64,000 nucleotides of DNA, taken from Metaruminococcus_A sp964607135 (GTDB taxonomy: Bacteria; Bacillota; Clostridia; Oscillospirales; Ruminococcaceae). The notes below the pieces were generated by a model. It saw only the letters and a list, made by a program, of their open reading frames with translations. It searched no databases and was not told the origin of the DNA. The stretch spans positions 3,286 to 67,285 of the forward strand of contig CAZSIV010000011.1 in the NCBI GenBank assembly GCA_964607135.1, read 5' to 3'. Positions 45,858-55,500 of the stretch are shown here, piece by piece (the first letter of the stretch is position 1; every line of letters begins with the position of its first letter). A program made the translations under genes and the position numbers.

Positions 45858-48296
45858 TTATTTTGCGTCCTTTTTGGCATCCGCCGCCAAGCCCGACACA
45901 TGGCGCTGGTAGGCAGCCGCGGCCTTCAAAGAACCGCAGTCCCCGGCAAATAGGCGGTGAAGGTGAGGACGCTTTCGGTTCGTCGGATGTTTTTTTCGGT
46001 AGAGCCAGATCAGAACGCCGTAGCCAATCAGGAAAATTCCCGCTCCCAAGCTGATGACAAAGCCTGTGGAAAGGCCGGGCGTATGGTACTCAAATCGGAT
46101 GGTATTTTCCCCTGCCGGGGCGAGCACCGCCATGAAGCCGACGTTTACCTGCTCGATCCCGGCCGGCTTTCCGTTAACGGTTGCAGTCCATCCGCTCTCA
46201 TAGGGGACGCTGTAAAAGACCAGGTTTTCCCGCTCCAGTGTGATACGGGAAGTAAAACCCGCGTTGTCATACGAGAAGGAGCTGCCGCTGTGTTCCCGCA
46301 GCGCCGCGCAGTCTGCCCGCATCTCCTCGTGCGTCACGAGCGGCATCTTGTCCTCCGGCAGCTCGTCCAGAATCCCACGGTAGGCTTCAATCTGTTCATC
46401 GTTTAGATAAATCGCTTTGAGAAGGAGCCGGTCCCGCATCGTGTCGGGGTAATCTTCAAACGTTTTTTGTGTGATATAGTAAGGGTAGGTAAAGCCCATC
46501 GGGATGTAATCCTCGTTTTCATAAACATCGAATTCGTTTTGGACACCGGTCAAATGATAGTTCGGAAGATCGGGATCGCTCGCTCCTGAGAAGATGTATT
46601 TCACCGAAAAGAGTGCCCGCAGCGGCAGACGGGAAATATCCGCGCGGGAGCCGACGCCGCGTTCCACCCCGACCGACTGGTAGAAGTTGATGATCGAAGG
46701 CGGGACGATGCTGTGGAAAGTCCGCATGCTGGGCATCCCCCAGAACATCCCGTAGTTGTCCAAGCCTTCGAGGATATCGATCCGGTAAAAGCCGGTCTCT
46801 TCTTCAGGCAGGGAGATATTCTCCCCGCCGTGGAGCCCGAGATCGACGATTTTGTGAACCTCATCCTGATTCCCTTTTCCCAGCCCCAGCAGCAGGATGG
46901 AATAGACGACCGACATCACCGAGACGGCGACCAGCAGCTTGACTCCATAGCCCCGTTCCCCCCGGAACATTTTCCAGATCATCCAGGCGACGAAAAGCCC
47001 CGCCGCTCCAAAGAGGACGTAAGCCCAGAACCGCTCCGGATAAGCGGGCATCTGGAAAAAGACTAGCTCGCCGTCCTCCATCTTCGGCAGAAGCCCGATG
47101 GAGGAGAAAGAGATCATAAAGACAGCCGTCACCCGGACGCCGAAGCTGTAATCGGTTTTTACATCCTCCAGCGCGAGAACACTGGCGAGGGCCATAATCA
47201 AAATCGGCATGAAAAACCAGCGGGCGTAATACTGGGAATTAAAGAGCTGGAACATGCTGTTCAGGACGGGGATGAAAGCCATGACCGCACAGGTTGCAAG
47301 AAGGAGCTTGATCCACCGCGGCTTCCGGCTGCGGAAATAAGCGACCACCGCCGACAGACTGAACAGGGGCAGGTAGGCCGAAACAGAGGCCCACTTGGAG
47401 GCGGAATCCGGGAAGAAGTTTGGCCGCGCGGGGATATCCGGCGGGAAGAAAAAGCTTTCCAGAATCAGCCCGTACCGCTGCACCCGGTCGTAAAAAAGAA
47501 GGTTGAACCCGCTCAGATATTCGTTGATCCGATAATTACCCATCAATGCGATCACAGAAGGGAGAAGGAGGAACATCGAGCCGAGAAATCCCGCCACTGC
47601 TTCCAACGCGAGCAGAAGGAAGCTTTTGACGGTAATCCCCCGGCGGAATTCCGGGGAGGTCAGGCGGATCAGGAAATAAAGGACGGTAAAGATGACCTCT
47701 GCGACAAAAAAGTAGTAGTTGACCACGGCGCAGAGGCAGACCGCCAAGGCAAAGACACAGCGGCGGCGGTTGACGACGAATTCCTCCAGCGCGATCAGCA
47801 GGAGCGGGAAGAAGACGGCCACCTCGAGAAAATGGTTGAAGAAGATGTTGTAGATGTTGAACCCGGAAAAGGCGTAAAGCAGCCCGCCGATCATGGCGAA
47901 AAGGGAGGTTTTGGTAAACCGGCGGATAAAGGCATAGCCGGTCACGGCGCAGCAGGCGAGCTTAATTGCCATCAGCGGCGCCATCAGGTAGGGGACGAAA
48001 TCGGTCGGGAAGGGGATGGTGAGCCAGAAAAAGGGATTCCCCAACAAGTAAAAGGAATAGGAACCGATGAAGTTGGCGCCGAGATCAGTCGTCCAGCTCC
48101 AGCCGAAATTCCCGCTCCGGACAGCTTCGTGCGCCAGCTTATAAAAAGGAATCTGCTGGACGTTATAGTCCCCATAATAGATGAAATGCCCGCCGTCCAT
48201 CAGGATGTACGGGAGAAAGAAGACGGCGGCAATCCCGAGGGCGATGCCGAAAATCTTCCAGTAATTCCGCAGCTCTGAACAGGACTGTTTTTTCAC
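45858..48296 (-). CDS. YfhO-family membrane protein
   Basis: The 812-residue protein has about a dozen N-terminal membrane helices, the family's DGGHFIYYGDYNVQQIPFY loop after the first helix, and a long extracellular C-terminal part. A final helix FVISLGAGIFLIGYGVLIWL follows, then a basic tail. YfhO proteins of Bacillus add sugars to lipoteichoic acid or are GT-C-like enzymes of wall glycans. It starts with GTG 48296, six bases after AGGAGG. The last 40 residues after the final helix are unusual and may be read into former non-coding sequence. It is upstream of the sugar transferase on the same strand. Confidence 0.88.
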   Translation of the reverse strand: MKKQSCSELRNYWKIFGIALGIAAVFFLPYILMDGGHFIYYGDYNVQQIPFYKLAHEAVRSGNFGWSWTTDLGANFIGSYSFYLLGNPFFWLTIPFPTDFVPYLMAPLMAIKLACCAVTGYAFIRRFTKTSLFAMIGGLLYAFSGFNIYNIFFNHFLEVAVFFPLLLIALEEFVVNRRRCVFALAVCLCAVVNYYFFVAEVIFTVLYFLIRLTSPEFRRGITVKSFLLLALEAVAGFLGSMFLLLPSVIALMGNYRINEYLSGFNLLFYDRVQRYGLILESFFFPPDIPARPNFFPDSASKWASVSAYLPLFSLSAVVAYFRSRKPRWIKLLLATCAVMAFIPVLNSMFQLFNSQYYARWFFMPILIMALASVLALEDVKTDYSFGVRVTAVFMISFSSIGLLPKMEDGELVFFQMPAYPERFWAYVLFGAAGLFVAWMIWKMFRGERGYGVKLLVAVSVMSVVYSILLLGLGKGNQDEVHKIVDLGLHGGENISLPEEETGFYRIDILEGLDNYGMFWGMPSMRTFHSIVPPSIINFYQSVGVERGVGSRADISRLPLRALFSVKYIFSGASDPDLPNYHLTGVQNEFDVYENEDYIPMGFTYPYYITQKTFEDYPDTMRDRLLLKAIYLNDEQIEAYRGILDELPEDKMPLVTHEEMRADCAALREHSGSSFSYDNAGFTSRITLERENLVFYSVPYESGWTATVNGKPAGIEQVNVGFMAVLAPAGENTIRFEYHTPGLSTGFVISLGAGIFLIGYGVLIWLYRKKHPTNRKRPHLHRLFAGDCGSLKAAAAYQRHVSGLAADAKKDAK

Positions 48297-48444
48297 CGAT
48301 GCCCCTCCTTTTGATAAAGCCTTTCACAACGGAAAACCAAACTTCGAATCCGCTTTTGTAAAAATGGGAAAGAGCTTCTATAAGCTCCCGCTCGATGTGA
48401 TTGTGATCTTTCGGGGTTACTCGTATTCACTCCATTTCGACTTT

Positions 48445-49410
48445 TCAGACGGCGGAACACCGCAGAGCGACCCAGCCGCTCTCTTCCTTAACCCCGTCGA
48501 TCCGGAGCTCGTTTGCCGTAACAGCGGCAATCACGTCGCCTTTGCGGGTGTCGATGATCCCGGAAGTGAGGAAGGTCCCGCCGGGCTTTAAGAACCGGGG
48601 GATATCGGGGCAGAGCCGGATGATCACGTCGGCTACAATGTTTGCGCAGATCACGTCATACTGCCCGGAGATCTTGTCGGTGAGGTCGCCGACATAGGTG
48701 GCGAGGCGGTGTTCCACCCCGTTGAGAGCGGCGTTTTCCATTGCGATTTTCGCCGCGAGCTCGTCGATGTCCACCCCGACGGCGTTTTCTGCGCCGAGCA
48801 GGAGAGAAGCGACCGCGAGGATGCCGCTGCCGCAGCCGACATCCAGCATTTGATCGCCCGGCTGGACGGCCTCCTGCAAAAATTCGAGGCAGAGCTTCGT
48901 GCTGGCGTGGGTTCCGGTGCCGAAGGCCATCCCGGGGTCGAGCAGGAGCTTGACCCGCCCGGCGGCATCGGTCTCCTGATCCTCCCAGGATGGGACGATC
49001 AGGAGCTTTTCCCCGACCGGGGTTGGATGGTAGTACTGCTTCCAAACGTTGGCCCAGTCCTCTTCGCGGACGGTGTCGTTCTCCAGGGCGAGCCGCCCCA
49101 AATCGACTCCTTCGCAAAGGGAAGGGAGGGATTTCAGCCCGTTCCGGATCGAAAGGAGCGTCTCCCGACCCTGTGCGTTCTCAGGGAGATAAAAGGTGAC
49201 GCTGGTTTCAGCGGTTTTGAGCGCCATCAGCGCGTCGTCTACATAATCCCAGTGGATTTCGGTGTCGTTCAGAAAATGTTCGAAATCCTGCGCGTCGGTG
49301 ATTTCCACCCCGCCGACGCCTTGCTCCAGCAGAAAAGCGGTGACGATCTCGATCCCCTGAGTGGTGGTGTAAAGGGTGGTTTTGCTCCAGCTGTCAGCTG
49401 TGCTGCCCAT
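48445..49410 (-). CDS. prmA: Ribosomal protein L11 methyltransferase
   Basis: The 321-residue enzyme methylates ribosomal protein L11. The N-terminal substrate-recognition domain precedes the SAM domain, which has LDPGMAFGTGTHASTKLCLE (PrmA signature), MLDVGCGSGILAVASLLLGA, and motif IV DVICANIVADVIIRL. The length is standard (about 310). ATG 49410 is preceded by GAGGAGG. It is 81 bp downstream of ychF on the same strand. Confidence 0.95.
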   Translation of the reverse strand: MGSTADSWSKTTLYTTTQGIEIVTAFLLEQGVGGVEITDAQDFEHFLNDTEIHWDYVDDALMALKTAETSVTFYLPENAQGRETLLSIRNGLKSLPSLCEGVDLGRLALENDTVREEDWANVWKQYYHPTPVGEKLLIVPSWEDQETDAAGRVKLLLDPGMAFGTGTHASTKLCLEFLQEAVQPGDQMLDVGCGSGILAVASLLLGAENAVGVDIDELAAKIAMENAALNGVEHRLATYVGDLTDKISGQYDVICANIVADVIIRLCPDIPRFLKPGGTFLTSGIIDTRKGDVIAAVTANELRIDGVKEESGWVALRCSAV

Positions 49411-49491
49411 TTGCAGCCCTCCTCGTCATAATCTTTGGAACAGCGCCGGGACTTGGCCGTCAAACGGAGATACCGGCGTTTTTAGAAAAAG

Positions 49492-50586
49492 TTAGACGTT
49501 GAAGCGGAAAAGGACGACGTCCCCGTCCTGCATGACATAGTCCTTGCCTTCCAGCCGGACCAGCCCCTTTTCCTTGGCGGCAGCCATCGAACCGCAGGCC
49601 ATCAGGTCGTCAAAGGAGACGATCTCCGCCCGGATAAAGCCCCGCTCGAAATCGGTGTGGATCTTTCCGGCCGCCTGGGGAGCCTTCGTCCCCTTGACGA
49701 TGGTCCAGGCGCGGACCTCCGGCTGCCCGGCCGTCAGGTAAGAGATCAGCCCGAGAAGGGCGTAGCCCTCGGTGATGATCCGGTCGAGCCCTGATTGAGT
49801 GAGGTGGAGTTCCTCCAAAAACATCGCTTTGTCCTCTGCGGACATGTCGGCGATCTCCTCCTCGATCTTTGCGCAGATCGGAAGGACGGCGGAATGCTCC
49901 TCCGCGGCGATCTCCCGCACCTCCTGATAAAACGGGTTGCTGTCGAGCCCGCTGATAAAGTCGTCCTCGCAGAGGTTTGCGGCGTAGATCACCGGCATGT
50001 TGGAAAGCAGCGCAATGGTTTTCACGATTTCCTGCTGCTCCGGGGTATAGGCAAAGGAGCGCGCGCTTTTCCCCTCTTCGAGGTGAGCGTGCAGCGCCTC
50101 CAAGAATTCGAGCTCGCTTTGGTATTTTTTATCCGCCTTGACCATCTTCCTTGTTTTGTCGATCCGCCTGTCCAGAATCTCAAGGTCGGAAAAGACCAGC
50201 TCGAGGTTGATGGTTTCGATGTCCCGCCTCGGGCCGATCTCCCCGTCCACGTGGATGATATCCGGGTCTTCGAAGCACCGGACGACGTGGACGATCGCGT
50301 CCACCTCCCGGATATTGGACAGAAACTTGTTCCCGAGGCCCTCTCCCTTGGAAGCCCCCTTGACCAATCCTGCAATGTCGACGAATTCCAGCGTCGCAGG
50401 GGTGAACTTGTCGGGGTGGTACATCTCCGCGAGCGCGTCGAGCCGTTTGTCCGGCACCGATACGACCCCGATATTCGGCTCGATGGTGCAGAAGGGGTAG
50501 TTTGCAGATTCCGCCCCTGCGTTGGTCAAAGCGTTGAACAGGGTGCTTTTGCCGACATTCGGCAGCCCCACCATTCCCAGTTTCAT
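49492..50586 (-). CDS. ychF: Redox-regulated P-loop ATPase of the Obg family
   Basis: The 364-residue protein has the N-terminal G domain (GMVGLPNVGKSTLFNAL, DIAGLVKGASKGEGLGNKFL), a coiled-coil insertion, and the C-terminal TGS domain (VRAWTIVKGTKAPQAAGKIH). It has the NMPV specificity loop in place of NKxD, characteristic of YchF, which prefers ATP. It is ribosome-associated and involved in stress response. The length matches the family exactly (about 363-366). Confidence 0.97.
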   Translation of the reverse strand: MKLGMVGLPNVGKSTLFNALTNAGAESANYPFCTIEPNIGVVSVPDKRLDALAEMYHPDKFTPATLEFVDIAGLVKGASKGEGLGNKFLSNIREVDAIVHVVRCFEDPDIIHVDGEIGPRRDIETINLELVFSDLEILDRRIDKTRKMVKADKKYQSELEFLEALHAHLEEGKSARSFAYTPEQQEIVKTIALLSNMPVIYAANLCEDDFISGLDSNPFYQEVREIAAEEHSAVLPICAKIEEEIADMSAEDKAMFLEELHLTQSGLDRIITEGYALLGLISYLTAGQPEVRAWTIVKGTKAPQAAGKIHTDFERGFIRAEIVSFDDLMACGSMAAAKEKGLVRLEGKDYVMQDGDVVLFRFNV

Positions 50587-50773
50587 AATGCTTGTCTCCT
50601 ATCTTTAACGGCGGGGCCAACCGGCAGTCGCGCCGTACTTCTATACGATTTTTCAAAGATTCCGTGTGCTCCCCGCTTTAGGCGGCTCCGGATTCAAAAG
50701 GCTCCCGACCGGGCGCCGTTCGAGCTCCGCCGATCTGTCCGTCGGATGCCGATGGGGAAGAGCGCCGCGGCCT

Positions 50774-52519
50774 TTACATGGTGACGGGGGCGGAGATGTG
50801 CAGCATCCGGAGCAGGTTGGACAGAACCGTTTTGGCCGCGAGGCAGAGGGAGAGGCGGGCCTGGGTCAGCTCCGGGTCGCCGCATTTGACGCGGCAGGCG
50901 TTGTAGAATTTGTGGAAGAGGGAGGCGAGGTCGGACGCATACCGGGTCATCCGGGATGGGTCGTAATTTTTCGCCGCCTCGACGATCTCGTTCGGATAGC
51001 CTGCGATCAAGCGGATCAGCTCGATTTCCTCCGGCGCGGTCAGAAGCCCCAGCCGTTTGCAGTCCGGCTCCTCCGGCGTGATCTGCTCCGCGGCCAGGTT
51101 TGCGAGGATGCTGCAGATCCGGGCGTGGGCGTACTGGACGTAGTAGACCGGATTCTGAGAGGACTGCTCGACCGCGAGCCCCAGGTCGAAATCAAAGTGG
51201 GAGCTCGCCTCCCGGAGGTTGAAGAAAAACCGGGCGGCATCCACCGGCACCTCGTCCAGCAGGTCGGTCAGAGTGAGGGACTTTCCAGTCCGCTTGCTGA
51301 CCCGGACGGTCTCCCCGTCCCGCATCAGCCGCACCAGCTGCATCAGGACAATGTCCAGCCTGCTCCCGTCCAGCCCGATGGCATCCATCGCGCCCTTGAG
51401 CCGGGCGACATGGCCATGGTGGTCCGCCCCCCAGATGTTGATGACCTTGTCGAAGCCGCGGACGGCAAACTTGTTGTAGTGATAGGCGATGTCGGCCGCG
51501 AAATAGGTCGGGGTGCCGTTTGCGCGGACGAGGACGTCGTCCTTCAGATCCAGCTTTTCAATCTCCTTTTCGCTCTTGCCCTGCCGGAGAAGCTGCTCTT
51601 TCAGCACCTCGGCGTTTTTGTACCAGACGGCCCCTTCTTTTTCGTAGGTGAAGCCGCGCTCTGTCAGCCTGTCGATCGCGGCCTTGACAGCGCCGCTTTC
51701 ATGCAGGGTGCTTTCTTTGAACCAGACGTCGTATTCAATTCCGTACCGGGAAAGATCCCGCCTGAGCCCCTCGATATTGAGCGGGAGCGCGTAGTCGACC
51801 AGCGCCTTCCGGCGCTCATCCTCCGGCTTGTCCAGAAAGCTGTCGCCGTGGATGGCGGCGAACGCCTTGGCGTGCTCCGCGATATCCGCCCCCTGGTACG
51901 CGTCCTCCGGGAGCGGGACGGCATCCTCCCCTTTGAAGAGCTGGAGATAACGGACATCCAGCGAGACTGCAAATTTGTTGATCTGGTTCCCCGCGTCGTT
52001 CACATAAAATTCTTTCGTCACGTCGTAGCCGGCGTGCTCCAGCACGGCGGCCAGCGTATCGCCGATGACGCCGCCCCGCGCGTTCCCGATGTGCATGGGA
52101 CCTGTCGGGTTGGCGGAAACGAATTCCACCATGACCTTCCGGCCTTTTCCGTAATCGGAGCGGCCGTAGCCCTCCCCTTCGGAGGAGACGGCCAACAGCG
52201 TTTCCTCGAACCAGCGGTGGGAGAGGAAGAAGTTGAGAAAGCCCGCCCCGGCGATCTCTGCCCGCTCGAAGTAAGACCCCTCCAGCACCAGATGCTTGCA
52301 GATGGTCTCCGCGATCTTTCTGGGGGGGAGTTTGAACGCCCGGGCGGATACCATCGCCACATTGGCGGCAAAATCGCCGTGCGCTTTATCGGCCGGGATC
52401 TGGATTGAATAGGCGGGGATTGGCTCCGGGGGGAGCTCCCCTTCCCCGACGGCATGTCCCAATGCGCCTAAGATCAGGTCGTTTAACTGATCGTTGGCGG
52501 CTTTGACTAAATCTTTCAT
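50774..52519 (-). CDS. argS: Arginyl-tRNA synthetase
   Basis: The 581-residue class I enzyme has the HIGH motif in FVSANPTGPMHIGNARGGVIG. The family motif in place of KMSKS is VRVSKRTGKSLTLTDLLDE. The C-terminal DALR anticodon-binding domain has YVQYAHARICSIL and SLFHKFYNACRV. It charges tRNA-Arg in the cytoplasm. It lies 23 bp downstream of the DUF1934 gene on the same strand, probably in one transcript with it. Confidence 0.97.
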   Translation of the reverse strand: MKDLVKAANDQLNDLILGALGHAVGEGELPPEPIPAYSIQIPADKAHGDFAANVAMVSARAFKLPPRKIAETICKHLVLEGSYFERAEIAGAGFLNFFLSHRWFEETLLAVSSEGEGYGRSDYGKGRKVMVEFVSANPTGPMHIGNARGGVIGDTLAAVLEHAGYDVTKEFYVNDAGNQINKFAVSLDVRYLQLFKGEDAVPLPEDAYQGADIAEHAKAFAAIHGDSFLDKPEDERRKALVDYALPLNIEGLRRDLSRYGIEYDVWFKESTLHESGAVKAAIDRLTERGFTYEKEGAVWYKNAEVLKEQLLRQGKSEKEIEKLDLKDDVLVRANGTPTYFAADIAYHYNKFAVRGFDKVINIWGADHHGHVARLKGAMDAIGLDGSRLDIVLMQLVRLMRDGETVRVSKRTGKSLTLTDLLDEVPVDAARFFFNLREASSHFDFDLGLAVEQSSQNPVYYVQYAHARICSILANLAAEQITPEEPDCKRLGLLTAPEEIELIRLIAGYPNEIVEAAKNYDPSRMTRYASDLASLFHKFYNACRVKCGDPELTQARLSLCLAAKTVLSNLLRMLHISAPVTM

Positions 52520-52542
52520 TGATTTGAACCCTCCGTGTTGTT

Positions 52543-52965
52543 CTACTCGGTTTGAACCTCAATAAAAATCTCATTCTCGCTCATGAAAACAGAGTTGACA
52601 TCCAGCTGGTACTTAAAGTGAACCTTCCCGCCCTGCTCGGTTAAGCCGTTCGTGATCTCCTCGGCGAAAATGCCGATCTGGAGGTCGCCCGCGACGGTTC
52701 CGTAAAGGCCGACGTGCCGCACCCCTTTCTCGATCACCAGCTCGGAACGGCTGGAACCGGTGCGGCGCATCGTCACCTTTTTTGTCCCTTCCAGCTTCAG
52801 CATGGTCCGGCAGCCCTGAAAGCCGGTCGCCTCCGACTCGTCATAGAGCAGATAATATTTTCCGCTTTTTTCGTACAAAAGCCCTTGGGTAAACAGCTCT
52901 GTGACGTCGTCCCCTTCGTCGTCCCGCTGTATCCCTTTGATCTGAATATACACTTCTTTTTTCAT
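52543..52965 (-). CDS. DUF1934 (YwiB-like) beta-barrel protein
   Basis: The 140-residue protein begins VYIQIKGIQRDDEGDDVTE and includes GKYYLLYDESEATG and LEGTKKVTMRRTGSSRSELV, the DUF1934 pattern of a small calycin-like barrel. It is nearly always encoded just before argS in Firmicutes, as here, but its function is unknown. RBS GAGAAAAACG is weak; the start is fixed by the family's beginning. Confidence 0.85.
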   Translation of the reverse strand: MKKEVYIQIKGIQRDDEGDDVTELFTQGLLYEKSGKYYLLYDESEATGFQGCRTMLKLEGTKKVTMRRTGSSRSELVIEKGVRHVGLYGTVAGDLQIGIFAEEITNGLTEQGGKVHFKYQLDVNSVFMSENEIFIEVQTE

Positions 52966-53065
52966 CGTTTTTCTCTTTCTGTTTTTCCACCCTTGCCGCA
53001 GGGGCGGTTGTGATTGAAAAGGCAGCCCCCGCTTTCCGGGAGGCGGCCGCTTCTTTCCACCCGGA

Positions 53066-53917
53066 TCAAGACGGAACGGCGCCGGAGTTGCCCATATCTG
53101 CGATAAAGCTGTCCAAATCGACCAGCTTGACGTCCGCTGTGACTGTCTCCCCCAGAAAGAGGGAGGCGATTTCGCCGAAGGATTCAGGGTTGTCGCTGAC
53201 GTAAAATTCGGTGTGCCCCGGTTCGCTGCCGCTTCGCAGCAGGTTGTTTTTGACGAGCAGGGCGCTCGCCTGCTTCGCCGTCTCCACGCCGGGATTGATG
53301 AGCGGGAGCCGGCCGTTCAGGACGTCGGAAATGGTTTCGCTGATGATCGGGTAGTGGGTACACCCCAGGATCAGCACGTCGACCTCGCCGTTTTGAAACG
53401 GCGCGAGGTACTGCTCCGCCACCATCCGCGTGACCGGATTGCCCCGCTCGATGAATCCGTTTTCCACCAGCGGGACAAAGAGAGGGCAGGCGCTGCCGAC
53501 GACCACCGCGTTTGGGCGGATATTCCGCATCGCCTTACCGTAAGCGCCGCTCTTGATGGTGGCTGGGGTGGCGATCACGCCGATCCGCCCCGTTTGGGAT
53601 GCGGAACAGGCGGCTTGAGCGGCGGGCAGCAGGATGTTGCAGAAGGGGACGTCCAGCCCCTCCAGATATTCGGGGGTGAGGTTGGCACTGGCCGTGCCGC
53701 AGGCCGCGATGATCATCTTTACGTTTTTGGAGAGGAGAAACCGGATATCCTGCATGGCGTATTTGACGATTGTCTGGCGGCTGCGGGTTCCATAAGGAAC
53801 CCGGCCGGTGTCGCCGAAATAGACGAAATTTTCATGCGGAAGCTGCTGCTGAAGCTCCTTTAAAACGGAAATTCCCCCCAGCCCAGAATCAAAAACGCCG
53901 ATTGCACGGTTATCCAC
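53066..53917 (-). CDS. murI: Glutamate racemase
   Basis: The 283-residue enzyme converts L- to D-glutamate for peptidoglycan. Catalytic Cys residues lie in AACGTASANLT and LGCTHYPIISE. The N-terminus IGVFDSGLGGISVLKEL carries the catalytic Asp/Ser. The start is judged to be GTG 53917, because AAGGAAG sits six bases upstream and overlaps the ATG at 53923, which would have almost no spacing. This GTG overlaps the ddl stop by eight bases (GTGGATAA), so the two cell-wall genes are translationally coupled. Confidence 0.93.
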   Translation of the reverse strand: MDNRAIGVFDSGLGGISVLKELQQQLPHENFVYFGDTGRVPYGTRSRQTIVKYAMQDIRFLLSKNVKMIIAACGTASANLTPEYLEGLDVPFCNILLPAAQAACSASQTGRIGVIATPATIKSGAYGKAMRNIRPNAVVVGSACPLFVPLVENGFIERGNPVTRMVAEQYLAPFQNGEVDVLILGCTHYPIISETISDVLNGRLPLINPGVETAKQASALLVKNNLLRSGSEPGHTEFYVSDNPESFGEIASLFLGETVTADVKLVDLDSFIADMGNSGAVPS

Positions 53918-54986
53918 GGACATCTTCCTTTCTTTCCAGCGCAAGCTCAATCAGGCGGCCGACCAGTTCCGTATAGGGGACGCCCTGTGCTTCCCAAAGC
54001 TTGGAATACATGCTGATGTCGGTAAACCCGGGCAGGGTGTTGATCTCGTTGAGGACGACCTTGCCGCCCTTCGTCACAAAAAAGTCGACGCGCGACAGCC
54101 CGCTGCATCCCAGCGCCTGATAGGCCTTGACAGCCGTCTCCCTAACCAAATCGGCGGCCTCAGAGCTGATTTTAGCCGGAATGTCGAGCTTTGAAGCCCC
54201 GTCGATGTATTTTGCGTTGTAGTCGTAGAACTCGTTGCTGGGGGTGATCTGCCCGGGCTGAGAGGCCTTCGGCGCTTCGTTGCCGAGCACGGCACACTCG
54301 ACCTCAGCGCCGGTGATGGTTTCCTCCAAAATGGCCTTTTCATCGTGTGCAAAGGCGAGCTCCAGCGCTTTCATCAGTTCTTCCCGGCTGCGCGCCTTGC
54401 TGATTCCGACCGAGGAGCCCGCGTTTGCCGGCTTGACAAAGATCGGGTACCGCAGCGCCTCCTCAATTTCGGGGATGCGGCTGTCGAACAGGGCGTATTC
54501 CGCCTTCCGGAGCACCCGCCATTTGGCCATCCTGATTCCGACGGCTTCTAAAATTGTGTGGGTAAACTGTTTATCCATGCAGTTGGCGGAGGCGGACAGC
54601 CCGCATCCGACGTAGGGAATCCCTGCGAGGTCGAGCATCCCCTGCACGGTGCCGTCCTCCCCGTTTTTACCGTGGAGCACCGGGAAAACACAGTCCACCG
54701 GCATGAGCTCCGCCGTCTCTTCATCAAGTTTCAGGATTCCCTTTTGGGAGGGATCCAGGCTGAAAGCGACCGGGCGGTTGGCGGGATGATCCTTCCAGCT
54801 TCCGTCCGCAACGGCTTCGGACGGGCCGTCGTACCAGAGCCAGCGCCCTTCCTTGGTGATGCCGATTGTAATGACATCATAGCGGTCGGACGCAATATGA
54901 TCTAAAACAGAAGCGGCGGAAAGGAGCGAAACCTCGTATTCGCTCGATCTGCCGCCGAATAAAACGGCAACGGTTTTCTTAGACAT
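53910..54986 (-). CDS. ddl: D-alanine--D-alanine ligase
   Basis: The 358-residue ATP-grasp enzyme makes D-Ala-D-Ala. Seen: VAVLFGGRSSEYEVSLLSA, VFPVLHGKNGEDGTVQG, FVKPANAGSSVGISK, and the C-terminal metal-binding VVLNEINTLPGFTDISMY. The length is that of the DdlA/Van-type larger form. The omega-loop region has ASQPGQITPSNEFYDYNAKYIDGAS; Tyr there is typical of D-Ala rather than D-Lac or D-Ser specificity. GGAGG precedes ATG 54986. It is first in the ddl-murI pair. Confidence 0.96.
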   Translation of the reverse strand: MSKKTVAVLFGGRSSEYEVSLLSAASVLDHIASDRYDVITIGITKEGRWLWYDGPSEAVADGSWKDHPANRPVAFSLDPSQKGILKLDEETAELMPVDCVFPVLHGKNGEDGTVQGMLDLAGIPYVGCGLSASANCMDKQFTHTILEAVGIRMAKWRVLRKAEYALFDSRIPEIEEALRYPIFVKPANAGSSVGISKARSREELMKALELAFAHDEKAILEETITGAEVECAVLGNEAPKASQPGQITPSNEFYDYNAKYIDGASKLDIPAKISSEAADLVRETAVKAYQALGCSGLSRVDFFVTKGGKVVLNEINTLPGFTDISMYSKLWEAQGVPYTELVGRLIELALERKEDVRG

Positions 54987-55031
54987 AAAAAGCCTCCAAA
55001 CTTCAGTTTGAGCAACGCATACTTATTCTAA

Positions 55032-55061
55032 ATGATACCATATTTTGCATCCGGATGCAAA
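55032..55061 (-). promoter_or_regulatory. Promoter of ddl-murI with an overlapping palindromic operator
   Basis: On the minus strand TTGCAT (55060-55055), a 17-base spacer and TATCAT (55037-55032) form a promoter. The -35 lies within a perfect 18-bp palindrome TTTGCATCC/GGATGCAAA (55044-55061), a likely repressor or activator site. Confidence 0.65.
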
Positions 55062-55212
55062 CAATACTTACGGTCATTCTCCTGCTTCGGAAAGATGCCG
55101 GTCCGGGGTGGTTTTATCGCTTGCGGTATGATATAATAATATGGTATGATTCCAAAGGACAGAACTGCCGCGGCCAAAAAGGCAAAAGCGGCCGTAAATT
55201 TCATAAAACCCC

Positions 55213-55241
55213 TTGACGGATTTGTCCCTTTATGCTATGAT
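55213..55241 (+). promoter_or_regulatory. Promoter of rpmG-secE-nusG
   Basis: TTGACG (55213-55218), 17 bases and TATGAT (55236-55241), 93 bp upstream of rpmG. The leader includes a run CTCTAAAGGGG and CTTTAGAGGGAGG that can partly pair (55251-55300). Confidence 0.8.
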
Positions 55242-55333
55242 TGTTATTACCTCTAAAGGGGTTTATTTTTTTGCGGTTTTTCGCACTTCTTTAGAGGGAG
55301 GCTAACAAAAACCGTTACCGGGAGGTGCCGAAC

Positions 55334-55483
55334 ATGAGAGTGAAAATTACATTGGCTTGTTCCGAGTGCAAACAGCGCAACTACAACACCATGAAGAACA
55401 AGAAAAACGACCCTGACAGACTTGAGATGAACAAGTATTGTCGCTTCTGCCGTAAACACACGCTTCACAAAGAAACGAAGTAA
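55334..55483 (+). CDS. rpmG: 50S ribosomal protein L33
   Basis: The 49-residue protein starts MRVKITLACSECKQRNYNT and ends KYCRFCRKHTLHKETK. It has two Cys pairs forming the zinc ribbon of the C+ form. GGGAGG precedes ATG 55334. It opens the standard rpmG-secE-nusG order; no tRNA-Trp lies between rpmG and secE. Confidence 0.97.
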   Translation: MRVKITLACSECKQRNYNTMKNKKNDPDRLEMNKYCRFCRKHTLHKETK

Positions 55484-55500
55484 ACGGAAGGGTGAGAGAA

